Shown one piece after another: positions 8,238 to 15,283 of a stretch of DNA of 17,281 nucleotides; position 1 is the first letter of the stretch; each line of letters opens with the position of its first letter. Source of the stretch: Pseudomonadota bacterium. GTDB lineage: Bacteria; Pseudomonadota; Gammaproteobacteria; Steroidobacterales; Steroidobacteraceae. The notes beneath the pieces were generated by a model that did no database searches, was not told the origin of the DNA, and saw only the letters and a list, made by a program, of their open reading frames with translations. Both the position numbers and the translations under genes were made by a program. The stretch spans positions 1-17,281 of the forward strand of contig CANGMU010000028.1 of assembly GCA_947454665.1 (NCBI GenBank), given 5' to 3'.

Positions 8238-8264
8238 GGGGCAACACCACGCCGGGCACAATCC

Positions 8265-8272
8265 CTTATCGC
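8265..8272 (-). promoter_or_regulatory. Possible promoter -10 element for motA
   Basis: The minus strand reads GCGATAAG about 38 bases before the motA start. It resembles the -10 of flagellar sigma-28 promoters (GCCGATAA), but a TAAA-like -35 is not at the right distance (the nearest, TAAC, gives about 19 bases instead of 15). The site lies in the 133-base divergent region between motA and uup. That region also holds a 6-bp stem (8319-8324 with 8339-8344) in the uup leader and nothing else I recognise. Confidence 0.2.
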
Positions 8273-8360
8273 ACGCGCAGCCGTCCATGGATGTTACGCG
8301 AGCCACGGGGATTGCGCAGTCGCAGCACCTCGCCTTTGTGCGACAGCAGGACACTGACCC

Positions 8361-10268
8361 ATGGCACCCGTGCTTCGGCTGGACAGTGTCTCCCTCGCCT
8401 TCGGCTCCCGTCCGCTGCTGGAACAGGCCTCTTTGCAGGTCGAGCCGGGCGAACGCGTCTGCATCGTGGGTCGCAACGGCGAGGGCAAGTCCTCGCTGAT
8501 GCGCCTGGTCGGCGGTGAAACGCTGCCGGATGCCGGCGCGGTCTGGATCCGTCCCGGCGCGCGGGTGGCCCACCTGCCGCAGGACATCGTGTCCGTCGCC
8601 GGCGAATCCGTACGCGAAGTCGTCGCAGGAGGCCTGCCCGAGGTGGCCAGACTGCTGGCGGCCTATCACGCGACCTCCGCGGCCTATGCCCGCAGCCATT
8701 CCGAGGCCGATGGCGAAAAGCTCGGCCGTCTGATGTCCGCACTGGACGCCGCCCAGGGCTGGCAGATCGAACAGCGGGTCGACACGGTCCTGTCGCACCT
8801 CGGTCTCGACGGCGAAGTGGCCTATGAATCGTTGTCGGGTGGCTGGCGGCGGCGTGCGCTGCTGGGCCGCGCCCTGGTCTGCGAGCCGGACCTCCTGCTG
8901 CTCGACGAGCCAACGAACCACCTCGACATCGAAGCCATCGAGTGGCTCGAACAGTTCCTGCTCGGCTTCGGCGGCGCGCTACTGTTCGTGAGCCACGACC
9001 GCCGCTTCGTGAACACGCTGGCCACTCGTGTCATCGATCTGGACCGCGGGCACCTGAGCAGCTGGCCCGGCAACTACGACGCCTATGTGCAGAAGAAGGC
9101 CGAGCAGCTCGCGAACGAGGCCAAGGAAAACGCGCTCTTCGACAAGAAGCTCGCGCAGGAAGAGGTCTGGATCCGCAAGGGCGTCGAGGCCCGCCGCACC
9201 CGCAACGAAGGCCGCGTGCGCGCGCTGAAGGCGATGCGCGAAGAGCGCCGGGACCGTCGCGACCGCGTCGGCAGCCTGAACGCCGGCGTGCAGGAAGCGG
9301 CCGTATCCGGAAAGCTCGTGTTCGAAGCCGAGGACGTGGACGTCTCCTATGGAGACCGCACGGTGATCCGCGGCTTCTCGGGCCGGGTGCTGCGCGGTGA
9401 CCGCATCGGTATCGTCGGCCCCAATGGTGCGGGCAAGAGCACGCTGATCAAGCTGTTGCTCGGTGAACTCGAACCCTCCGCCGGCAAGGTCACGCGCGGC
9501 ACCAAGCTGGAAGTCGCCTATTTCGACCAGCAACGCGCGACGCTCGACCTCGACGCCACGGTGATGGACAACGTCACCGATCGCACGGACTACGTCTGTG
9601 TGAACGGCGAGAACCTGCACGTCTCGGGGTACCTGCGGAATTTCCTGTTCCGGCCGGACCAGCTCAAGACACCGGCCAGCGCGCTGTCCGGCGGCGAGCG
9701 CAACCGCCTGCTGCTCGCGAAGCTGTTCGCGCAGCCAGCCAACCTGCTGGTGCTCGACGAACCGACCAACGACCTGGACATCGATACGCTGGAACTGCTG
9801 CAGGAACTGGTGGCGGATTTCTCGGGCACACTGCTGCTTGTGAGCCATGACCGCGCCTTCCTCGACAGCGTGGTGACTAACCTCTTCGTGCTCGATGGCA
9901 CGGGCCGCGTTCAGGATTTCGTCGGCGGCTACAGCGATTGGGCCATCTGGCGCGATGCACGCCATGCCGCCGCACAACGCGGCGCATCGATACCCGCTGC
10001 AAAGCCAGTCCCCGCTCCTGCCCCCGTGCTGCCGGCGGCACAGCCCGCGAAACGCAAGCTGTCGTTCAAGGAACAGCGTGAACTGGCGACGCTGACCACG
10101 CGGATGGAAGAGATCGAGGCGGAAAAGGCCGAACTGGACCGACGCATCGCCGAGCCTACGTTCTATGCACAGGACCATGCCACGGTCAGCGCGGAACTGT
10201 CGCGCGTGGCGACGCTCGATGCGGAACTCGACGCCGCACTGGCGCGATGGGTAGAGCTGGAAGGATAG
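8361..10268 (+). CDS. uup: ABC-F family ATPase Uup
   Basis: A 635-residue soluble protein with two ABC ATPase domains and no membrane segment. Domain 1 has Walker A GRNGEGKS (37-44), the signature LSGGWRRRALLGRAL (from 158) and Walker B LLLLDEPTNHLDIE. Domain 2 has GPNGAGKS (353-360), LSGGERNRLLLAKL and LLVLDEPTNDLDID. The linker contains AQEEVWIRKGVEARRTRNEG, nearly identical to E. coli Uup, as are the unusual LSGGW signature and the total length. The C-terminal 90 residues form the Uup-type coiled coil (LSFKEQRELATL onward), which in E. coli binds DNA or branched structures. Uup acts on ribosomes or transposon/replication intermediates and reduces precise excision of transposons. ATG at 8361 is preceded by AGGA at about 10 bases. 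The stop is embedded in the trmB ribosome binding site. Confidence 0.96.
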   Translation: MAPVLRLDSVSLAFGSRPLLEQASLQVEPGERVCIVGRNGEGKSSLMRLVGGETLPDAGAVWIRPGARVAHLPQDIVSVAGESVREVVAGGLPEVARLLAAYHATSAAYARSHSEADGEKLGRLMSALDAAQGWQIEQRVDTVLSHLGLDGEVAYESLSGGWRRRALLGRALVCEPDLLLLDEPTNHLDIEAIEWLEQFLLGFGGALLFVSHDRRFVNTLATRVIDLDRGHLSSWPGNYDAYVQKKAEQLANEAKENALFDKKLAQEEVWIRKGVEARRTRNEGRVRALKAMREERRDRRDRVGSLNAGVQEAAVSGKLVFEAEDVDVSYGDRTVIRGFSGRVLRGDRIGIVGPNGAGKSTLIKLLLGELEPSAGKVTRGTKLEVAYFDQQRATLDLDATVMDNVTDRTDYVCVNGENLHVSGYLRNFLFRPDQLKTPASALSGGERNRLLLAKLFAQPANLLVLDEPTNDLDIDTLELLQELVADFSGTLLLVSHDRAFLDSVVTNLFVLDGTGRVQDFVGGYSDWAIWRDARHAAAQRGASIPAAKPVPAPAPVLPAAQPAKRKLSFKEQRELATLTTRMEEIEAEKAELDRRIAEPTFYAQDHATVSAELSRVATLDAELDAALARWVELEG

Positions 10269-10270
10269 GA
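10262..10270 (+). promoter_or_regulatory. Ribosome binding site of trmB overlapping the uup stop codon
   Basis: The sequence AGGATAGGA just before the trmB ATG (10274) contains the uup TAG stop (10266-10268). Ribosomes ending on uup cover the trmB site, which suggests translational coupling and selects 10274 over the earlier in-frame ATG at 10247. Confidence 0.6.
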
Positions 10271-10273
10271 TCG

Positions 10274-10978
10274 ATGAGCGAACAAGAGCGCGGTCGCCCC
10301 GACGGTCGCCGCAGCATCCGCAGTTTCGTCGTCCGCGCCGGGCGCATGACCGCGGGACAGGAAAAAGCGCATACCGATTTCTGGCCGCTGTACGGCCTGC
10401 CCTATTCGCCGCAGCCGGCGGACCTCGACGCGCTGTTCGGTCGCCAGGCCCCTCGCGTGGTGGAGATCGGCTTCGGCAATGGCGACCATCTGGCGCAGAT
10501 GGCCGCAGCGCGCCCCGACGCGGACTGCCTCGGCATCGAAGTCCACCCGCCGGGCGTGGGCCACCTGCTGCAACTCGTCGCCACGGGCGGCCTGACCAAC
10601 GTACGCATCAGCAACCACGATGCAGTGGAAGTGCTGGAAAACCAGATTCCGCCGGCTTCCCTCGACGAAGTCTTCATCCTGTTCCCGGACCCCTGGCACA
10701 AGAAGCGCCATCACAAACGACGGATCGTGCAGGACGACTTCCTCGACCTTATCGCCTCGCGCCTGAAGCCGGGCGGGGTGCTGCGCCTGGCAACGGACTG
10801 GGTGCCCTACGCCGAGCACATGCTCGAATGCCTCGCGCGCCATGCGCACTACGAAAACCTGTCGCCAAGCGGTGATTACGTCGCGCGGGATGCGGAGCGC
10901 GTGCCGACGCGCTTCGAACGGCGCGGCGAACGGCTCGGTCACGAAACCCGCGACCTCGCCTTTCGCCGGCGCGCCTGA
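10274..10978 (+). CDS. trmB: tRNA (guanine-N7-)-methyltransferase TrmB
   Basis: A 234-residue SAM-dependent methyltransferase that makes m7G at position 46 of the tRNA variable loop. The SAM-binding glycine motif is VEIGFGNGDHL (63-73), and the acidic ribose-binding end of strand 2 is LGIEVHPPG. The family-defining segment FPDPWHKKRHHKRR (137-150) and the C-terminal PTRFERRG (211-218) are intact, and the length is close to E. coli TrmB (239). The N-terminus RSFVVRAGRMTAGQ is also typical. The start at 10274 is backed by the ribosome binding site over the uup stop. The gene probably forms an operon with uup; both concern translation. Confidence 0.97.
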   Translation: MSEQERGRPDGRRSIRSFVVRAGRMTAGQEKAHTDFWPLYGLPYSPQPADLDALFGRQAPRVVEIGFGNGDHLAQMAAARPDADCLGIEVHPPGVGHLLQLVATGGLTNVRISNHDAVEVLENQIPPASLDEVFILFPDPWHKKRHHKRRIVQDDFLDLIASRLKPGGVLRLATDWVPYAEHMLECLARHAHYENLSPSGDYVARDAERVPTRFERRGERLGHETRDLAFRRRA

Positions 10979-10987
10979 GATGGCGCG
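10970..10987 (+). terminator. Short GC hairpin at the trmB end, stop codon in the loop
   Basis: CGCGCC (10970-10975) pairs with GGCGCG (10982-10987). The loop tgagat starts with the trmB stop. It is followed by ggtggttt, a poor T-tract, and sits between convergent trmB and marC. It could stop transcription weakly from the plus strand. Confidence 0.35.
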
Positions 10988-10993
10988 GGTGGT

Positions 10994-11623
10994 TTAACCG
11001 ACAGCCGGGAAACTGCCGCGCAGGCCGTCGATCACGTACTGCACGGACAATGCGCCCAGCACGACGCCGAACAGGCGGTTCAGCACGTTCGCGCCGGTCA
11101 CGCCCATCACCCGCATGATGGGCGAGGCGAGATACAGCACCCCCAGCGCGATCGCGAGCACCACCGCCACGCAAACCAGCAGGCCCAGCGTCAGCAGGGG
11201 CTTGCCTTCGGCGGGCCCGAACGCCAACAGGATGGTGGCGAGCGCGCCGGGCCCCGCGATGAACGGGAAGGCCAGCGGGAACACCGAGATATCGGCGCGC
11301 TTGCGACCCTCTTCTTCTTCGGGATCCGAGGTGCGCGTGCCGGACGTGCGCGCGAAAACCATCTCCAGCGCGATCAGGAACAACAGCAGTCCGCCAAAGA
11401 TACGGAAGGCATCGATACTGATGCTCATCAGTCGCAGGAAGGGGCCGCCTACCAGCGAAAACACGAACAGGATCGCCGCCGCGATCGCGATGCCCTTGCG
11501 GGCCGTGCGGCGGCGTTCGGCCTCGGTGAGGCCTTCGGTGAGCGCCATGAAGATCGGGATCACCGAGACAGGCTCGACGACCACGAGGAACACGACGAAG
11601 AAAGTCAGCAACTGGTCGATCAT
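10994..11623 (-). CDS. MarC-family (UPF0056) integral membrane protein
   Basis: A 209-residue protein with about six transmembrane segments, matching the MarC/UPF0056 family in length and motifs: the N-terminal FFVVFLVVVEPVSVIPIF with the conserved Glu-Pro, the TM3 segment FRIFGGLLLFLIALEM, the cytoplasmic acidic loop SDPEEEEGRKRADI, and the re-entrant PLAFPFIAGPGAL motif that defines the family. The C-terminal part ends NRLFGVVLGALSVQYVIDGL. The E. coli MarC name comes from the mar locus, but later work did not confirm a role in multiple resistance, and the biochemical function is unknown. The ATG at 11623 has no clear Shine-Dalgarno. It is transcribed alone, convergent with trmB and divergent from the small acidic protein gene. 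Confidence 0.9.
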   Translation of the reverse strand: MIDQLLTFFVVFLVVVEPVSVIPIFMALTEGLTEAERRRTARKGIAIAAAILFVFSLVGGPFLRLMSISIDAFRIFGGLLLFLIALEMVFARTSGTRTSDPEEEEGRKRADISVFPLAFPFIAGPGALATILLAFGPAEGKPLLTLGLLVCVAVVLAIALGVLYLASPIMRVMGVTGANVLNRLFGVVLGALSVQYVIDGLRGSFPAVG

Positions 11624-11691
11624 GTGGCTTTGCGCAAATTACCGGGCTTGTCGCTGCGGCGCGGGCAGGAGCACGATCATACGACGTAGCA

Positions 11692-11699
11692 GGGGAGGA
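11692..11699 (+). promoter_or_regulatory. Ribosome binding site selecting the small-protein start
   Basis: GGGGAGGA lies six bases before the ATG at 11706. It decides this start over the much longer open frame that runs back over marC on the opposite strand. Confidence 0.7.
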
Positions 11700-11705
11700 T
11701 CAGCG

Positions 11706-12029
11706 ATGGCAATGCCTCGACGATTTCCGCCGGTGGTCGGCGACTGGTTCGCGGGACGGGAGGGCCTGTTCGAGGTCGTCGCGATCGACGACGCGGACGG
11801 GACCATCGAGATCCAGCACCTCGACGGCAGCGTCGAAGAACTCGAGCTGGATGACTGGACACTGCGTTGCAAGGGCAGCAGCCTGCAGCCGGCCGACCAG
11901 CCGGAAGATTACTCTGGCGCGATCGACATCGAACCGGACGAACCCTTCCTCGATGGCCTGGGTGCGCCGCACTGGGTCCAGGGCATGGGCTCGGAGCGAG
12001 GACTGGAGGGGCTGGACCTCTTCGAATGA
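11706..12029 (+). CDS. Small acidic protein of unknown function (possibly DUF6763)
   Basis: A 107-residue protein beginning MAMPRRFPPVVGDWF. It is strongly acidic (for example VEELELDDW and IDIEPDEPFLDG), without a signal peptide, cysteine pairs typical of metal sites, or membrane segments; it is probably cytoplasmic. The first 60 residues look like a small beta-rich fold in which alternating segments (GLFEVVAIDDADGTIEIQHL) resemble a barrel strand pattern. I recall similar short gammaproteobacterial proteins under the name DUF6763, but this is from memory and unconfirmed. Function is unknown. The strong Shine-Dalgarno and codon choice like its neighbours indicate a real gene. It ends 17-19 bases before the stop of the convergent Rieske gene. 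Confidence 0.82.
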   Translation: MAMPRRFPPVVGDWFAGREGLFEVVAIDDADGTIEIQHLDGSVEELELDDWTLRCKGSSLQPADQPEDYSGAIDIEPDEPFLDGLGAPHWVQGMGSERGLEGLDLFE

Positions 12030-12048
12030 GGCCGGTCCGGCAGGCGCC

Positions 12049-12450
12049 CTACCAATAGCGCGTGGCGAGGGCGTCAACGTCCAGCGGCGTGGCCGTGCGC
12101 ACCTCGCCGTTTTCCACGACCACCGTCACCGGCTTCAGCGATTCACCGACGCAGGGACCCATCACGCAGGCACCGGATCGCTTGTCGAACACGGCTCCAT
12201 GCGACAAGCACAGGATCAGTTTCCCATCGGGCGTCAGGAATCGGTCGGGATGGAAGTTGAGCCGGTGGCCCGCGTGGGGGCAATGGTTCACGAAGCCCCG
12301 CACCGCGGCGCCCTCGCGCACCAGCAGGCCCCGCAACGGCCAATCCCCCTCGCCCAACACGAAGCCCTTGGTGTTGCCGTCTGCGATGTCATCCAGGCGG
12401 CACAGCACCGTGCCAGCCGGAACGACAGCATTGCGAAGGGGCTCGCTCAT
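12049..12450 (-). CDS. Small Rieske [2Fe-2S] ferredoxin-like protein
   Basis: A 133-residue single-domain Rieske protein. The two cluster-binding motifs are Cys57-x-His59 in NHCPHAGHRL and Cys81-x2-His84 in CLSHGAVF, about 20 residues apart as usual, followed by the GPCVGESLKPVTV strand. There is no signal peptide, transmembrane helix or fused oxygenase catalytic domain, so it is a soluble electron-transfer protein or a small assimilatory-type Rieske domain. Its redox partners are not encoded in the window. The start overlaps the stop of the upstream MFS gene (ATGA, 12447-12450), which shows translational coupling. Two further cysteines (95 and 100) follow the second motif; their role is unclear. 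It is the last gene of the xthA operon. Confidence 0.93.
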   Translation of the reverse strand: MSEPLRNAVVPAGTVLCRLDDIADGNTKGFVLGEGDWPLRGLLVREGAAVRGFVNHCPHAGHRLNFHPDRFLTPDGKLILCLSHGAVFDKRSGACVMGPCVGESLKPVTVVVENGEVRTATPLDVDALATRYW

Positions 12451-13748
12451 CGATCACCGCCCTCGTCGTAGGCATCGATCAGTCCGCGGCGACTCATCCA
12501 CGCGAACAACAACAGTCCGGGGACGGCCACGATCGTCGACAACACGTAGAAATGGACGAAGCCCAACTGCTCGATCAAACCGCCCGCAGTCGTGCCGGTG
12601 AGCACGCGTCCGATGACGCTGGAGGCCGCCGACAACAGCGCGAACTGCGCAGCGGTGTAACGCAGATCGCAGAGCGCGGAGAGATAGGCCACGACGGTGA
12701 CGCCCCCGATGCCGCTGGCGAGGTTTTCGAATCCGATCGCGCCAGCCATGGCCCAGTTCGAATGTCCGGCCAGCGCCAGCCCCGCGAAACTGAGATTGGA
12801 GACGGCCATCAGGAACAGGCTCCACAACACCGAACGTTTCAGACCGATGCGGCTGAACAGCCAGCCGCCGATGAAGATGCCGGCGAGGTAGGCCCAGAAG
12901 CCGAAACCGACGTCGTAGAAAGCGATCTCGTCGTTGGTGTAGTGCAGTTCTTCGAACAGCAGCCGGAAGGTGAGGTTCGCGATCGTGTCACCGACCTTGT
13001 GCAGCAACACGAACAGCAGAACCAGCACCGCGCCGCGTCGGCGCAGGAATTCTGCGAGCGGATCGACGATGGAATGCAGCACGCTCCGCAGGCCTTCGCG
13101 GCGCACGGGCTCCCGGCGCCGGGTCGGCTCGCCCAGCACCAGGCCGGCCACCATGGCCGGTAGCGCCAGCAACGCGCAGGTCACATAGCCCGCGCTCCAG
13201 CCCCAACGGCCTGAGATGAGCAGCGCCAACGCCGCGGCAAGCACCGAACCGATGCGCCAGCCGTACTGCGACATGCCGGCGCCGACGCCCAACTGGCGCG
13301 ACTCGAGTGATTCGATGCGATAGGCGTCGATGACGATGTCGTAGGTCGCACCGGCGAAGGCCACGAGTATCGCGGCAGTGGCCGTGCCGGCAAGGTCGTT
13401 GCGCGGATCGACGAATGCCAGGTTCGTGATCGCGGCGATGACGAGCAGGCCTGCGAACAACAGCCAGGATACCCGTTGGCCGAGGCTGCCCAGCAAGGGC
13501 AGGCGCACGCCATCGACGACCCAGGCCCAGAGGAATTTCAGGTTGTAGACGAGGAAGGCCAGCGAGAAAGCCGTGACGGTGCTCTTGCGAATGCCGTCCT
13601 GCGCCAGGCGCGTCGTCAGCGTCGCGGCGATCATCGCGTAGGGCGCGCCGGAGGACACGCCAAGGAACAGCGCACCCAACGGCGCGGCTTCCGTGTACGG
13701 TCGCAGTCCGGCCGGCAAGGCCGCGCGCCAACCAGCGCCTTCGGTCAC
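12447..13748 (-). CDS. AmpG-like major facilitator transporter
   Basis: A 433-residue membrane protein with about 12 transmembrane segments. Its N-terminal pattern matches the AmpG/PAT family: ALFLGVSSGAPYAMIAATL, then LVYNLKFLWAWVVDGVRLP in place of the usual YTWKFLWAPLLDRV, then LGSLGQRVSWLLF. AmpG imports muropeptides (anhydromuramyl peptides) for wall recycling and AmpC induction; related transporters carry acetyl-CoA or siderophores. Export/import substrate here is inferred only. I took the GTG at 13748, which overlaps the xthA stop as GTGA and gives VTEGAGWRAALPAGLRPY. The longer open frame to 13904 would run over xthA and adds residues that do not look like this family. It is 60 residues shorter than E. 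coli AmpG. There is no ampD, ampR or beta-lactamase gene nearby. Confidence 0.87.
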   Translation of the reverse strand: MTEGAGWRAALPAGLRPYTEAAPLGALFLGVSSGAPYAMIAATLTTRLAQDGIRKSTVTAFSLAFLVYNLKFLWAWVVDGVRLPLLGSLGQRVSWLLFAGLLVIAAITNLAFVDPRNDLAGTATAAILVAFAGATYDIVIDAYRIESLESRQLGVGAGMSQYGWRIGSVLAAALALLISGRWGWSAGYVTCALLALPAMVAGLVLGEPTRRREPVRREGLRSVLHSIVDPLAEFLRRRGAVLVLLFVLLHKVGDTIANLTFRLLFEELHYTNDEIAFYDVGFGFWAYLAGIFIGGWLFSRIGLKRSVLWSLFLMAVSNLSFAGLALAGHSNWAMAGAIGFENLASGIGGVTVVAYLSALCDLRYTAAQFALLSAASSVIGRVLTGTTAGGLIEQLGFVHFYVLSTIVAVPGLLLFAWMSRRGLIDAYDEGGDR

Positions 13749-14512
13749 AGCGCGTAATCCAGTGTCAGCGGCGCGTGGTCGGAAAAGCGCTCGTCCTTGT
13801 AAATGGACGCCGATCGGGCCTTGCCCTTGAGGCCCGGCGTCACGAGCTGGTAGTCGATACGCCAGCCCACGTTCTTCGCCCAGGCCTGACCGCGGTTCGA
13901 CCACCAGGTGTACTGGTCCGGGCCCGGCTCGACTTCACGGAATGCATCCCCATAGCCCACCTCGTCGAACAAGGTATCCAGCCAGGCACGCTCTTCCGGC
14001 AGGAAGCCCGAGTTCTTCTGGTTGGACTTCCAGTTCCGCAGGTCGATTTCCTTGTGCGCGATGTTCCAGTCGCCGCAGAGGACCGTCTCGCGCTTGGCGC
14101 GCGCGAGCTGCTTCATGTGCGGCAGAAAGGCGTCTAGGAAACGGAACTTCGATTCCTGGCGGTGCGGGCCAGCCGAGCCGGAGGGCAGGTACAGGGACAC
14201 GACCGCGAAATCGCCGAAGCGCGCCTCCAGATAACGGCCCTCGTCGTCAAATTCCGGCACGCCGAAGCCGCGGATCACCGCATCCGGCTTGCGGCGGCTG
14301 TAGAGCGCGACACCGGCATAGCCGGGCTTCTTCGCATCGCAGAAATTCGCGGTATAGCCGGGCAATTCGACGCCATGGCCATCCAGCTGGTGTTCCTGCG
14401 CCTTGGTTTCCTGCAGGCAGATGACGTCCGCATCCTGCGCGGCGAGCCAGGTGAAAGCCCCCTTCTTCGCGGCGGAGCGGATCCCGTTGACATTGAGGGT
14501 GATGATTTTCAC
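13745..14512 (-). CDS. xthA: Exodeoxyribonuclease III (XthA/Crc-like AP endonuclease)
   Basis: A 255-residue endonuclease/exonuclease/phosphatase-fold protein. Catalytic and metal residues of ExoIII are all present: Asn7 (LNVNG), Glu35 (CLQETK), Tyr108 (LYLPSG), Asp148 and Asn150 (GDWNIAHKEID), and Asp245/His246 (FSDHAPL). It would cleave DNA at abasic sites and degrade 3' ends during base-excision repair. The sequence and the position divergent from pyrE recall Pseudomonas Crc, which lost the catalytic residues; this one kept them. The GTG at 14512 gives the family N-terminus (M/V)KIITLNVNG but lacks a Shine-Dalgarno. An ATG at 14539 has AGGGG at 5 bases and would add MPACRYDGR. It is the first gene of a three-gene operon. 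Confidence 0.94.
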   Translation of the reverse strand: MKIITLNVNGIRSAAKKGAFTWLAAQDADVICLQETKAQEHQLDGHGVELPGYTANFCDAKKPGYAGVALYSRRKPDAVIRGFGVPEFDDEGRYLEARFGDFAVVSLYLPSGSAGPHRQESKFRFLDAFLPHMKQLARAKRETVLCGDWNIAHKEIDLRNWKSNQKNSGFLPEERAWLDTLFDEVGYGDAFREVEPGPDQYTWWSNRGQAWAKNVGWRIDYQLVTPGLKGKARSASIYKDERFSDHAPLTLDYAL

Positions 14513-14518
14513 GCGGCC

Positions 14519-14524
14519 ATCATA
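14519..14524 (-). promoter_or_regulatory. Possible -10 element for xthA
   Basis: The minus strand reads TATGAT (5 of 6 to consensus) six bases before the GTG at 14512. Transcription would start at about the GTG itself, giving a leaderless message. No good -35 is seen 16-18 bases upstream, so support is weak. Confidence 0.2.
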
Positions 14525-14538
14525 ACGGCAAGCTGGCA

Positions 14539-14544
14539 TTGACA
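14539..14544 (+). promoter_or_regulatory. Possible -35 element for pyrE
   Basis: A perfect TTGACA lies 51 bases before the pyrE start in the 83-base divergent region. The expected -10 position (around 14562-14568) reads only gcagcg/cagcgt, so the promoter is incomplete by consensus. Confidence 0.25.
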
Positions 14545-14595
14545 CCCCTGACCGCACGGTGGCAGCGTGCCGGCGACACGACGCACGGAATGAAC

Positions 14596-15264
14596 ATGCA
14601 GCCCTACCAGATCGCTTTCCTCGAACTCGCGCTCGCCAAGAACGCCCTGCGCTTCGGGGAGTTCACGCTCAAGTCGGGCCGAGTGAGCCCGTATTTCTTC
14701 AACGCCGGCGCCTTCGACGACGGCGCCTCGCTGGCGGTGCTCGGGCGCTGCTATGCGGATGCCATCGCTGCGTCCGGGCAGTCCTTCGACATGCTGTTCG
14801 GCCCGGCCTACAAGGGCATTCCGCTTGTCGCCGCCACGGCCGCGGCACTGCAGGAACGGCATGGGCGCAACCTGCCCTTCGCCTTCAACCGCAAGGAAGC
14901 CAAGACGCATGGCGAGGGCGGCATGATCGTCGGTCGCGCCCTGGCCGGTCGCGTACTGATCGTCGACGACGTCATCACGGCCGGCACGGCGATCCGCGAG
15001 TCGATCGAGATCATCCGCGCCGCGGGCGCAACCCCGGCGGCGGTCGCCCTCGCGCTGGACCGGCAGGAAAGGGGCCGCAATCCGGCAACTGGCGAAACCC
15101 TGACGGAATCGGCAGTCCAGGAAGTCGCGCGGCTTTACGCTATCCCCTGCATCAGCATCCTGACGCTTGCCACGCTGATCGATGCCGTCCGGGAAGGCGC
15201 GGGCTCCCTGCCACGCGAATTCCTGCCGGCGATGGAAGCCTATCGCGACCGCTACGGCGCTTGA
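14596..15264 (+). CDS. pyrE: Orotate phosphoribosyltransferase
   Basis: A 222-residue enzyme that joins orotate and PRPP to give orotidine 5'-phosphate, step five of pyrimidine synthesis. It aligns closely with E. coli PyrE: FGEFTLKSGRVSPYFFNAG, LFGPAYKGIPL, the flexible-loop FNRKEAKTHGEGG with its catalytic Lys/Arg/His, the PRPP loop VLIVDDVITAGTAIRES and ALDRQERG. A family-typical insertion follows (ATGETLTESAVQEV versus a shorter loop in E. coli). Two ATGs lie six bases apart. The second, at 14596, gives MQPYQIAF (E. coli MKPYQRQF) and has GGAA at a usable distance, so I prefer it over 14590. The upstream region is divergent from xthA. A secreted DUF4124 protein follows after 19 bases and is probably co-transcribed. 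I see no attenuator-like leader. Confidence 0.97.
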   Translation: MQPYQIAFLELALAKNALRFGEFTLKSGRVSPYFFNAGAFDDGASLAVLGRCYADAIAASGQSFDMLFGPAYKGIPLVAATAAALQERHGRNLPFAFNRKEAKTHGEGGMIVGRALAGRVLIVDDVITAGTAIRESIEIIRAAGATPAAVALALDRQERGRNPATGETLTESAVQEVARLYAIPCISILTLATLIDAVREGAGSLPREFLPAMEAYRDRYGA

Positions 15265-15267
15265 GGC

Positions 15268-15275
15268 AGGAGAGG
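15268..15275 (+). promoter_or_regulatory. Ribosome binding site of the DUF4124 gene
   Basis: AGGAGAGG just after the pyrE stop lies 8 bases before the ATG at 15284. It fixes this start, which opens directly into a signal peptide, over an in-frame start inside pyrE. Confidence 0.7.
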
Positions 15276-15283
15276 TCCACCGC

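Noticed and set aside
8238..8290. Flagellar sigma-28 promoter for motA
   Set aside because: A GCGATAAG box exists but the -35 TAAA is missing at the required 15-base spacing, so I list only a low-confidence -10.
8266..8360. Possible short minus-strand peptide upstream of motA (segment SHKGEVLRLRNPRGSRN)
   Set aside because: It looks protein-like for about 30 residues, but it is the tail of a frame antisense to uup, has no start with a ribosome binding site, and matches no family I know.
6758..8518. Open frame of 586 codons on the plus strand across motA and motB
   Set aside because: It runs antisense to two clear stator genes, has a His/Arg/Glu-rich composition typical of shadow frames in GC-rich DNA, and lacks any domain motif or ribosome binding site.
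11115..11705. Plus-strand extension of the small acidic protein back over marC
   Set aside because: It is antisense to marC and Ser/Arg-rich. The strong GGGGAGGA before 11706 marks the real start.
12447..13904. Longer start for the AmpG-like transporter at 13904
   Set aside because: The extra 52 residues overlap xthA, are Arg/Gly/Pro-rich and unlike AmpG N-termini. The GTG at 13748 forms a GTGA overlap with the xthA stop and begins just before the first membrane segment.
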